In this document: piece by piece, positions 7,701-13,748 of the stretch
Layout: every line of letters starts with the position of its first letter
Position numbering within the stretch: the stretch's first letter is position 1
Assembly (NCBI GenBank): GCA_937923375.1
Contig: CALAJG010000287.1
Span: 1 to 13,748, forward strand
Direction: 5' to 3'
DNA: 13,748 nucleotides
Source: an uncultured Leucothrix sp.
GTDB taxonomy: Bacteria; Pseudomonadota; Gammaproteobacteria; Thiotrichales; Thiotrichaceae
Notes under the pieces: generated by a model
Database searches by the model: none
The model's input: only the letters and a program-made list of their open reading frames with translations
What the model was told of the DNA's origin: nothing
Program-made: the position numbers and the translations under genes

Positions 7701-7724
7701 AGTAAAAAGTATATTTTTTTTACT
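7701..7724. repeat. AT-rich inverted repeat upstream of the beta-barrel gene
   Basis: AGTAAAAA (7701-7708) and TTTTTACT (7717-7724) form a perfect 8-bp inverted repeat with an 8-nt centre. It lies between the end of metA and the start of the minus-strand barrel gene, 125 bp before that start. It could be an operator of the barrel gene or a weak end of the metA transcript. No better metA terminator is visible in 7577-7814. Confidence 0.3.
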
Positions 7725-7814
7725 AAGCCACTCTCTTATGTCCAATTATCAGACATATAGCTTTATACCAGCTGAATAGTCCACCTTATTGGCAATCATA
7801 AGAAAGTTTAGGTA

Positions 7815-8882
7815 TCAGAGACCTAATGGGTTTTGGGGATCGACTCCGTCCATGAATGGACGTTTGCGGTCAGAATTAGTAATCTGATAGACCAGCCCCA
7901 TCCAATTACCAATCACCGCTAAGCCAGAGTCGTGCCAGGTGTTTTGCAATCTTGGCAAGATTATCTGCTCCGGAAAGTCTGGCATTGCTTGCTGTTTGCT
8001 AATGCTCACTTTTACCCTTTCCTGATATTCATCAAACACAGCCTTACAAGTAACATCAAGAATGTTTTCTGGGAATGGTGGATAGTCGCTGCGTTCAGAG
8101 ATATAAAACCGCATTACCTCGCGTTTGTATTCCTTGAGTAAGCTAACAGTGTCATATTCAGGGTGGCCTTGAAAATAAACGGTTCGAAAACCGTCACCAC
8201 TAACCGCTAAATGAACCCCTGCTTTTTCGCCTTCCGCCAATATCTTTAATCCTGCATCCGTGAATTGCTGTCGACTCAACTTGTTATAGCGGGAATGTGG
8301 AACATCAAATAAAGTATTGATATCAGAAACCAGAGGGTGTGTTTTATCTTTCACCCAGTGCTGAAACACACCCCAGTGTTTTCGCTCCCCAAGACTTTGT
8401 CGCTTCTGCTGGTGCCTTGCCTCGATAATTGCATGCGTTGCCAGGCAAGAGCAAAGTGTTGAAGTGACATTTTCATGAGCCCATTCTGCAACCCTAATTA
8501 ATGGTTCCCAGAAGGCTTCATCTGACAGGTTAGCGTGCGTGACGTTTGCGCCGGTGATGATCAAAGCATCCAGCCCCTGCTGCTGAATTTGCTCGAAAGT
8601 TTCGTAGTGGTCGTTTATGTGCTTACGAGCTTTTTCGCCTCGTGCCTGCTCAGGCAGAGCAAAGGGATAGACATAAAATTGTGCTATCGGGTTACTTGCA
8701 CCAATCAAACGAAAGAACTGCCGCTCAGTGGGCACTAAGGCCGCGTCAGGCATCATATTGAGCAAGCCTACATGTAAGGCACGAATATCCTGTTGTTTGG
8801 CACGTTCATGACTAAGGACAATCTGCCCTTCATTATGTAAGTCCTGAAAGGCAGGTAAATTATTATGGGCTACTAATGGCAT
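7815..8882 (-). CDS. metA: Homoserine O-acyltransferase (MetA family)
   Basis: The enzyme activates homoserine by acylation, the first committed step of methionine synthesis, in the cytoplasm. From ATG 8882 the protein has 355 residues and its first line MPLVAHNNLPAFQDL aligns with E. coli MPIRVPDELPAVNFL. A longer frame starts with TTG at 8921 but overlaps the previous gene and adds 13 residues without match, and AGAAGAG (8888-8894) gives a ribosome site 5 nt before the ATG. Catalytic Cys146 (TLCSCLATHA), His240 and Glu242 (GHPEYD) are present. Two features are odd. The position equal to E. coli Gly111, which helps choose succinyl- against acetyl-CoA, is Thr115 (TGANVTHAN). About 40 extra residues (275-314) lie between the GHPEYD region and the C-terminal NTWHDSGLAVIGNWM. 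The acyl donor is therefore open. It follows the P-loop gene by 10 nt. Confidence 0.85.
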   Translation of the reverse strand: MPLVAHNNLPAFQDLHNEGQIVLSHERAKQQDIRALHVGLLNMMPDAALVPTERQFFRLIGASNPIAQFYVYPFALPEQARGEKARKHINDHYETFEQIQQQGLDALIITGANVTHANLSDEAFWEPLIRVAEWAHENVTSTLCSCLATHAIIEARHQQKRQSLGERKHWGVFQHWVKDKTHPLVSDINTLFDVPHSRYNKLSRQQFTDAGLKILAEGEKAGVHLAVSGDGFRTVYFQGHPEYDTVSLLKEYKREVMRFYISERSDYPPFPENILDVTCKAVFDEYQERVKVSISKQQAMPDFPEQIILPRLQNTWHDSGLAVIGNWMGLVYQITNSDRKRPFMDGVDPQNPLGL

Positions 8883-8887
8883 GGGGG

Positions 8888-8894
8888 CTCTTCT
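8888..8894 (-). promoter_or_regulatory. Ribosome binding site deciding the metA start
   Basis: AGAAGAG on the minus strand lies 5 nt before ATG 8882 and overlaps the TAG stop codon (8895-8893) of the upstream gene. This places termination of one protein and initiation of the next within one ribosome footprint and suggests translational coupling. Confidence 0.65.
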
Positions 8895-9771
8895 AAGGGT
8901 TTCGATCGATCGCCGTTTCAATTAATGTCAAAAAATCTGACTCGCGTTTAATTTGGTATAACTCTGAGGTTTGAATGGTATAGGCAAAGCGCTTAGCAAT
9001 GGATTCATAGCGTGGAATTCTGCTGTTAAATAATTTTGGAAATACCCAGCGAACAAAATCATCTGGTTCGATTAAGGCGACATATTCAACCTCTCGCTCC
9101 GACATGTAGTCGGCGAGCTGCTCATCCAAAAAGGCTTCACGGTAATAAAGTGGTTTGGGGAAATCTACTGCCCGCTGCAGCAACATAGCTTCATCAGCTT
9201 TTGAGGCTTGGATGTAAATCATCAGGGTATGTTCGCTAAGTGTGTCCAGCACCAGATCATTATCTAACTCACAAACACTGCCGCCTGCGTCATTAATGAA
9301 ATGATTAAAACCATATAAATCCCGAGACTTTCTTATAAATTCGGGCACATCCATCATTGCAGCTACTTCAGCATCATGATGTAACTGTAAACGTCTTTTA
9401 AAGTCGTTGAGCGTCAAACCACCTAATGCAGGATCACCCAGTTTCCCTAAAAAAGTGGATAATGGCTTTAAATGGTCAACAGTAATGTTATTGCTAAAAT
9501 AAATTGAATCACTTCGTAACAGATCTTGTAAAAATGGAACCTGCATCGCTTTCTGCTTTATATTATCGAGAATCGGCTCGCTCATGTAGCGCGTTCCTAT
9601 GCGATAATCGCCTGAATAATGAAACCATTCACTATTGCGCAAAATATTCGAAATATAAGTCTTGCCGACGCCTGACATTCCCAGAAAGGTGATAGATTTA
9701 TGCTTCCATTGACGGAATTGCTCAGATGATAGTCTCACTTTATTCTTTCTGACTGTGTTTAAAACAGGCAT
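8893..9771 (-). CDS. Conserved P-loop NTPase, kinase-like, coupled to metA
   Basis: This 292-residue protein has one clear nucleotide-binding motif, GMSGVGKT (31-38), after a short strand KSITFL. The run WFHYSGDYRIGTRYM (49-63) follows, where a small-molecule kinase would hold its substrate. FINDAGGS (158-165) is placed like a Walker B strand, and the later LMIYIQAS strand (183-190) fits a kinase-type Rossmann fold. There is no signal peptide, membrane segment or ABC signature, so it is a soluble cytoplasmic enzyme or switch. Shikimate or adenylate kinase-like chemistry is a reasonable guess, but the substrate is unknown. It is the first gene of a two-gene unit with metA, 10 nt apart, pointing to a role near methionine or homoserine metabolism (inference). 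It has no obvious Shine-Dalgarno sequence before ATG 9771 and shares a 57-bp divergent gap with the next gene. Confidence 0.7.
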   Translation of the reverse strand: MPVLNTVRKNKVRLSSEQFRQWKHKSITFLGMSGVGKTYISNILRNSEWFHYSGDYRIGTRYMSEPILDNIKQKAMQVPFLQDLLRSDSIYFSNNITVDHLKPLSTFLGKLGDPALGGLTLNDFKRRLQLHHDAEVAAMMDVPEFIRKSRDLYGFNHFINDAGGSVCELDNDLVLDTLSEHTLMIYIQASKADEAMLLQRAVDFPKPLYYREAFLDEQLADYMSEREVEYVALIEPDDFVRWVFPKLFNSRIPRYESIAKRFAYTIQTSELYQIKRESDFLTLIETAIDRNP

Positions 9772-9828
9772 TATACGTTGAATATCTTTTACTACGATAA
9801 AAAAAATAATTGAAACAAGGAATGTATC

Positions 9829-10164
9829 ATGAAACCAATATCCCGCTTTGCTCTGGGATGCTGTTGTCTATTTTGCCTCTCCGGAGTATTGCACGCTAAT
9901 GACGCCACTGAAGGCAGTTCGCAAGATAACAAGGAAGCCTCTCCCCCCGATCACACACTTGGCCCGATAGAGGTCCAATATATCCTTGAGGAGTGCGAAA
10001 AATTTGCGGTTGAGGACAATATTAGCTCAGATAAACACGCGAGTTATATCGAGACCTGCACCCAAGAACTCAGCATTGCAGTTAAGCGCGCCATCGATAA
10101 ATTACAAGCAACAAGTGAATCCTTGGTGGCTGGTAAGAGTATTAATGACGTTGTTGAAAATTAA
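9829..10164 (+). CDS. Small secreted protein with a conserved-looking cysteine pair
   Basis: The 111-residue product begins with a signal peptide (MKPISRFALGCCCLFCLSGVLHA), cut most likely after Ala23. The signal core is unusually rich in cysteine, but no lipobox is well placed, so a soluble periplasmic protein is more likely than a lipoprotein. The mature protein is acidic and mostly helical, with only two cysteines, Cys56 (YILEECEKFAVED) and Cys77 (YIETCTQEL), spaced for one disulfide between two helices. AAGGAA (9817-9822) gives a good ribosome site 6 nt before the ATG. It is divergent from the P-loop/metA unit. I do not recognise a named family. Confidence 0.65.
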   Translation: MKPISRFALGCCCLFCLSGVLHANDATEGSSQDNKEASPPDHTLGPIEVQYILEECEKFAVEDNISSDKHASYIETCTQELSIAVKRAIDKLQATSESLVAGKSINDVVEN

Positions 10165-10250
10165 ATATGCCCAAACATTTAATTTATTCATACGACGTTA
10201 ATTGTTTTTCGCTTTAAATCCCCCGTGGTTAATAATCGATTATTTATTTT

Positions 10251-10292
10251 TTGATATTGATCAAAAGCAGTCTTTTAATGTCTTCTTATAAG
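10251..10292 (+). promoter_or_regulatory. Class II FNR/Anr-type promoter of uppP
   Basis: TTGATATTGATCAA (10251-10264) matches the FNR consensus TTGAT-N4-ATCAA at every defined base. A TATAAG -10 hexamer lies at 10287-10292. The distance from the site centre (10257.5) to the first base of the -10 is 29.5 bp, exactly what a site centred at -41.5 needs, with transcription starting near 10299 and a leader of about 56 nt. The only gene downstream on this strand is uppP. Confidence 0.65.
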
Positions 10293-10354
10293 CGTTATTC
10301 TACGGCAGCAATTTTAATAACAAACAGAATTTATTCTGAACATGCGAACAATTT

Positions 10355-11143
10355 ATGGACATTTTTCACGCCATTATCCTTGGCGCTATAGAAGGCCTTA
10401 CCGAGTTTCTACCAATTTCATCAACAGGGCATTTAATTGTTGCCAGCGAGTGGATGGGACTGGATCAAACTAAAGAAAATGCTGCTTTTGAAGTGATCAT
10501 TCAACTGGCCGCAATATTGGCAGTTGTTGCTAACTACCGTGAAAAATTTACCTTTCGATACTTTGACCTATGGGTCAAGGTCGCTCTGGCTTTTATTCCA
10601 ATTGGAGCGATTGGCTTCTTTTTTAGTGAGCAGATCAAAGCGCTATTCGACGTAAAAGTTGTCGCCATTATGTTTATTGTTGGCGGAATCGTGTTTTTGA
10701 TTGTTGAATATATTCAAAAAGACAGGATTGCTGAAACTCGGTTTGTAGAGGATGTAAGCTTTAAGCAGGCCATGTTAATAGGAATTGCACAAGTATTTGC
10801 CTTAGTCCCTGGCACTAGTAGAGCGGGCTCTACGATAATTGGGGCTATGCTGGTAGGTATGAGCCGAAAAGCGAGTGCTGAATTTTCATTTCTCCTCGCG
10901 ATGCCAGTGATGGTTGCTGCAAGCGGTTATGATTTTCTGAAGAACTATAAAGAGTTTAGCGATGCCAATTTAATCGCATTAAGCATAGGTTTTTTGACTG
11001 CTTTTATTGTCGCTTACTTTGCTATGAAACTATTCATTCGTTTTCTTGAGCATTTCACCTTCGTCTCGTTCGGCATCTATCGTATTTTGTTTGGAACTCT
11101 GTTGCTTGTCCTAATCTATAACGGAACGCTTGGAGCACATTAA
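10355..11143 (+). CDS. uppP: Undecaprenyl-diphosphate phosphatase UppP (BacA)
   Basis: This integral inner-membrane enzyme removes one phosphate from undecaprenyl diphosphate, recycling the lipid carrier for peptidoglycan and other envelope polymers; overproduction gives bacitracin resistance in E. coli. The 262 residues include both family signatures: EGLTEFLPISSTGH (13-26) with catalytic Glu17 and Ser22, and PGTSRAGSTI (152-161) with catalytic Arg156. Residue 157 is Ala where E. coli has Ser. About eight hydrophobic segments fill the rest, as expected. Length is close to that of E. coli (273). There is no recognisable Shine-Dalgarno before ATG 10355, but the aligned start agrees with the family. 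A perfect FNR-type box lies about 90 bp upstream, suggesting oxygen-dependent control, which is not what I know for uppP in model organisms. Confidence 0.95.
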   Translation: MDIFHAIILGAIEGLTEFLPISSTGHLIVASEWMGLDQTKENAAFEVIIQLAAILAVVANYREKFTFRYFDLWVKVALAFIPIGAIGFFFSEQIKALFDVKVVAIMFIVGGIVFLIVEYIQKDRIAETRFVEDVSFKQAMLIGIAQVFALVPGTSRAGSTIIGAMLVGMSRKASAEFSFLLAMPVMVAASGYDFLKNYKEFSDANLIALSIGFLTAFIVAYFAMKLFIRFLEHFTFVSFGIYRILFGTLLLVLIYNGTLGAH

Positions 11144-11218
11144 TTGATATAAAAAACTAAAAAAACGAGCACGCTATCTAAATAGCGAAAAAAAGTAAAA
11201 AATGAATGCGGGGGCTTC

Positions 11219-11551
11219 ATGAATTTAATCAGTAAGTGGCTATTGGCTATTGCCTTAGTGATGGCCACATCATCTACGGCTGCTAGTAACAAAACTAAGC
11301 TTTATGGGAATTGGAAAGGTGTTTCTAGTTCTTCTATACAAATCCACCTAAAGAAAAGTATGCGATATGTTTATCGCTATAAAATGCTTACCTTCACCGG
11401 TAAGTGGTCAGTGAGTGGTAAAAATGTAATTTTCAACTACAGCGTACTTGGCAGTCAAAAGAAAAAGAAGGCTAGCTTCTCGTTTCGCAAGGGTTTTTTG
11501 ACCTTGCGCTCGCACGATCACGCGACGGTGGTACTGAAGAAAAGCAGATAA
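11219..11551 (+). CDS. Small basic secreted protein, lipocalin-like fold possible
   Basis: The 110-residue product has a signal peptide (about residues 1-22, ending TSSTAA). The mature 88 residues are strongly basic, with many lysines and a KKKK run near residue 76, no cysteine, and short alternating beta strands. The opening KLYGNWKGV and the later FTGKWSVSGKNVIFNY resemble the G-x-W openings of small lipocalin-like barrels, but this is only a resemblance. GGGGG just before ATG 11219 serves as ribosome site. It lies 75 nt after uppP on the same strand with a small hairpin but no T-run between, so co-transcription with uppP is possible. The family is not recognised. Confidence 0.6.
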   Translation: MNLISKWLLAIALVMATSSTAASNKTKLYGNWKGVSSSSIQIHLKKSMRYVYRYKMLTFTGKWSVSGKNVIFNYSVLGSQKKKKASFSFRKGFLTLRSHDHATVVLKKSR

Positions 11552-11562
11552 GTATTACGTTC

Positions 11563-11603
11563 AGTAATAAGGGGTTTAGACAGAACGTTTAAACCCCATT
11601 ACT
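11563..11603. terminator. Hairpin between convergent genes, possible two-way terminator
   Basis: GGGGTTTA (11571-11578) pairs with TAAACCCC (11590-11597), and after a 2-nt bulge AGTAAT (11563-11568) pairs with ATTACT (11598-11603), for 14 pairs in all. It sits midway between two gene ends facing each other. No strong T-run follows on either strand, so termination is less certain than the structure. Confidence 0.5.
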
Positions 11604-11618
11604 CTAAATTCAAGATTC

Positions 11619-13220
11619 CTACAATGCCTGACTAGCCAGATACTCATCATAAGTTCCTGAGAAGAAATTCACACCACTTGGAGTCAATTCGATAATTCTA
11701 GTCGCTAGTGACGATACAAATTCACGGTCATGACTAACAAAAATTAACGTTCCTTCGTAGTGATCAAGCGCCAGGTTTAGAGATTCAATAGACTCCATAT
11801 CCAAGTGATTGGTCGGCTCATCCATTAGCAAAATATTTGGCTTTTGCAGCATTAAACGACCAAAGATCATTCGACCTTGTTCACCCCCAGAAATCACCTT
11901 GACTGACTTTTCACTCTCTGCCTTTGAGAACAGCAGACGACCAAGAACGCTGCGGACTTCTTGTTCATCATCTTCTTCGCCACGCCATTGATTCATCCAG
12001 TCAAACAGCTTTTCGCCACCTTCAAAGTCATGCATGTGATCCTGAGCGCAATAGCCAATATTAGCGTTCTCAGACCACTTCACAGTTCCACTATCAGCTT
12101 CCAGCCCACCTTGTAGACAGCGAAGCAAAGTTGTTTTACCGATTCCGTTAGGGCCAATGATTGCTATCCGCTCACCAACTTCAACCATTAAATTAATCTT
12201 TTCGAATAGAGTCTCATCATCAAAGCCTTTTTTCAAATCATTGACTTCAAGCGCTAATCGATACAGCTTTTTCCCTTGCTCAAAGCGAATATAGGGATTA
12301 ACACGGCTAGACAATTTCACATGTTCAAGCTGTATTTTATCCAGCTGCTTAGCCCGTGAGGTGGCTTGACGCGCCTTAGATGCATTCGCTGAAAAGCGAC
12401 TCACAAAGGCTTGTAGCTCCGCTATTTTAGCTTTCTTTTTGGCATTCTCATTCATCATTAACTCGCGAGCCTGTGTGGCTGCGGTCATATACTCATCGTA
12501 ATTGCCTGGGAAGGTACGCAGCTCACCATAGTCCAAATCGGCCATATGACTGCACACACTGTTTAGGAAGTGACGATCATGAGAGATGATGATCATGGTA
12601 CTTTTGCGTTCGTTGAGGATTTTCTCTAACCAACGGATGGTGTTGATATCCAGGTTATTGGTAGGCTCGTCCAGTAACAAAATATCCGGATCTGAAAACA
12701 GTGCTTGCGCCAAAAGGACTCGCAATTTCCAGCCCGGTGCTACCGCGCTCATCAAGCCGTAATGCTGCTCTACGGGGATATCCAAGCCTAATAGCAATTC
12801 ACCAGCGCGTGATTCAGCTGTATAACCATCCATTTCGCCAAAAGCAATTTCAAGGTCTGCGACTTTGATTCCTTCCTCTTCCGACATTTCCGGCAAGGAG
12901 TAAATTCTGTCTCGCTCTGCCTTGATTTCCCAAAGCTCTTCGTGCCCCATTATTACGGTGTCAATGACGGTAAACTCTTCGTAGGCAAACTGATCCTGAC
13001 GTAGCTTACCAAGGCGCTCATTTGGATCCTTGGCGACGTTACCTGCAGTCGGCTCTAAATCCCCACCCAAGATTTTCATCAGCGTAGATTTACCACTGCC
13101 GTTAGCACCGATCAAACCGTAGCGATTTCCATCACCAAACTTAGTCGATATATTTTCAAAAAGGGGTTTAGCCCCAAACTGCATCGTAATATTAGCTAAA
13201 GAAATCAAGTGTCCGTCCAT
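11619..13220 (-). CDS. ybiT: ABC-F ATPase YbiT (translation factor)
   Basis: YbiT is one of the EttA-like ABC-F proteins that bind the ribosome and act on stalled or initiating complexes; it has no membrane domain. From ATG 13220 the protein has 533 residues. It carries two ATPase cassettes: first Walker A GANGSGKS (38-45), Walker B DILLLDEPTNNLD (179-191); second Walker A GPNGIGKT (356-363), signature ISGGEQGR, Walker B NILLMDEPTNHLD. The first signature is the degenerate APGWKLR form usual in YbiT. The linker between cassettes (about 244-312) contains the charged YDEYMTAATQAR to FSANASKARQATSRAKQLDKI region that reaches the tRNA. E. coli YbiT (about 530 residues) aligns throughout. The longest frame begins with TTG 13259, inside the T-tract of the preceding terminator, so it is rejected; TTG 13208, which aligns with the E. 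coli start, is a second possibility. Confidence 0.93.
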   Translation of the reverse strand: MDGHLISLANITMQFGAKPLFENISTKFGDGNRYGLIGANGSGKSTLMKILGGDLEPTAGNVAKDPNERLGKLRQDQFAYEEFTVIDTVIMGHEELWEIKAERDRIYSLPEMSEEEGIKVADLEIAFGEMDGYTAESRAGELLLGLDIPVEQHYGLMSAVAPGWKLRVLLAQALFSDPDILLLDEPTNNLDINTIRWLEKILNERKSTMIIISHDRHFLNSVCSHMADLDYGELRTFPGNYDEYMTAATQARELMMNENAKKKAKIAELQAFVSRFSANASKARQATSRAKQLDKIQLEHVKLSSRVNPYIRFEQGKKLYRLALEVNDLKKGFDDETLFEKINLMVEVGERIAIIGPNGIGKTTLLRCLQGGLEADSGTVKWSENANIGYCAQDHMHDFEGGEKLFDWMNQWRGEEDDEQEVRSVLGRLLFSKAESEKSVKVISGGEQGRMIFGRLMLQKPNILLMDEPTNHLDMESIESLNLALDHYEGTLIFVSHDREFVSSLATRIIELTPSGVNFFSGTYDEYLASQAL

Positions 13221-13250
13221 CGCAAGTAAAGTTTGGCAAGAATGTAATCC

Positions 13251-13286
13251 TTTAAACAAAAAACCTCAAGCAAAGGCCTGAGGTTT
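13251..13286 (-). terminator. Rho-independent terminator of mltB
   Basis: On the minus strand AAACCTCA and TGAGGTTT (13286-13279 and 13268-13261) form an 8-bp stem around a 10-nt loop and run into TTTTTTGTTT. It lies 34 nt after the mltB stop codon and separates that transcript from ybiT. Confidence 0.8.
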
Positions 13287-13319
13287 CTTGTATTCCTAAC
13301 TAACTTTTTAGCGATCACT

Positions 13320-13748
13320 CTACAATAATGAACTTGCCGCCTGCATTAGTAAGTCCTGATCGTTTGAAGCTTCAATCACTCGCGGCATGCTATTGCTGCT
13401 ACCCGGTTTAACCCGTTTGCGAATCTCCTGAGCCAATTGATGAACAGCCATTGCATAGTGACTACTGTGGTTATAACGTGTTATCACGTAGAAGTTAGGG
13501 CCGCCGACCCAGTACTCATTACCACGATTCGTTCTCAACTTAACCATATTGACCATCCCAGAAACACCTGGGTAAGACGGCTTAAGACCGCTGCGCGCTA
13601 ATTTAGAAAGTGAATATTTATACTTAAAACCATTTTTCAAATTAGCGTAAGCAGTGCCGCCAGTCCTGACCGCAGGGATAGCGGCGATCTCACCTGGCTT
13701 CCAGCCGTGCTTTCTTAAGTAATTGGCAATACTGCCAATGGCATCATG
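13320..13748 (-). CDS. mltB: Membrane-bound lytic murein transglycosylase B, C-terminal part (cut by window end)
   Basis: The frame is open to the window edge, giving the last 142 residues. MltB cleaves the glycan strand of peptidoglycan between MurNAc and GlcNAc, leaving an anhydro end. Family-specific runs are DAIGSIANYLRKHGWKPGE at the start of the visible part and EYWVGGPNFYVITRYNHSSH further on, followed by YAMAVHQLAQEI, which is nearly the family's usual C-terminal sequence. About 25 further residues (from KRVKPGSSNS to the end) extend past the point where E. coli MltB stops. The catalytic glutamate and the lipoprotein signal lie outside the window. An in-frame TTG at 13640 is not the start, because the homology continues upstream of it. 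Confidence 0.92.
   Translation of the reverse strand, partial: HDAIGSIANYLRKHGWKPGEIAAIPAVRTGGTAYANLKNGFKYKYSLSKLARSGLKPSYPGVSGMVNMVKLRTNRGNEYWVGGPNFYVITRYNHSSHYAMAVHQLAQEIRKRVKPGSSNSMPRVIEASNDQDLLMQAASSLL

Noticed and set aside
8883..8921. TTG start adding 13 residues to MetA
   Set aside because: The added residues overlap the preceding gene and have no counterpart in E. coli MetA, while ATG 8882 aligns with the known start and has a ribosome site.
10278..10388. Short frame overlapping the start of uppP in another frame
   Set aside because: It has no ribosome site, its ATG lies before the predicted transcription start near 10299, and it overlaps uppP out of frame.
11172..11187. CGCTAT-CTAA-ATAGCG hairpin after uppP
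   Set aside because: The stem has only six pairs and is followed by A, not T, on the plus strand, so it is not a credible uppP terminator.
13221..13259. TTG start adding 13 residues to YbiT
   Set aside because: The codon lies in the T-tract of the mltB terminator and the extra residues do not match YbiT proteins.

Overview
The window reads as chromosomal DNA of a gammaproteobacterium, probably marine, with moderately low GC. The clearest taxonomic markers are a YbiT-type ABC-F protein that follows the Escherichia coli protein almost residue for residue, an MltB-type lytic transglycosylase, a MetA-type homoserine acyltransferase and a TauA of the kind I associate with marine proteobacteria. 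A Kangiella-like member of the Oceanospirillales would fit, but that is an impression of mine, not a demonstrated assignment. I see no insertion sequence, CRISPR array, tRNA, rRNA or phage gene, and base composition is even throughout, so this looks like ordinary chromosome.

Layout. Positions 1-527 are non-coding and hold only a candidate promoter just before tauA. Positions 528-4403 (+) encode a three-gene ABC importer of the taurine/sulfonate type: periplasmic binding protein, ATPase, and a permease more than twice the usual length. A hairpin terminator/attenuator separates the binding protein from the ATPase, which would allow more binding protein than membrane complex. After tauC come a pair of small palindromes and a strong terminator. 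Positions 4757-5803 (+) encode an AstE/AspA-like zinc deacylase, whose 3' end overlaps that of a RimB-like putative protease on the minus strand (5796-6227). A terminator then serves a predicted outer-membrane beta-barrel protein (6377-7576, minus). Next is a two-gene minus-strand unit, an uncharacterised P-loop kinase-like protein followed 10 nt later by metA. A 57-bp divergent gap leads to a small secreted protein (9829-10164, +). uppP (10355-11143, +) is preceded by a perfect FNR-type site at exactly class II spacing. A small, very basic secreted protein follows. On the minus strand come ybiT and the C-terminal part of mltB, which runs off the window end.

How the genes fit together. The importer would supply a small sulfonate such as taurine, but no catabolic genes (tauD, tpa, xsc) are present here. 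UppP and MltB belong to peptidoglycan metabolism, MetA to methionine synthesis, and YbiT to ribosome-associated translation factors. The most notable points are the enlarged TauC, the FNR-type promoter of uppP, the unusual residue at the acyl-donor specificity position of MetA together with its coupled P-loop partner, and several unassigned palindromic sites. Start codons were moved from the longest frame for metA and ybiT because both aligned better with E. coli from a later start.
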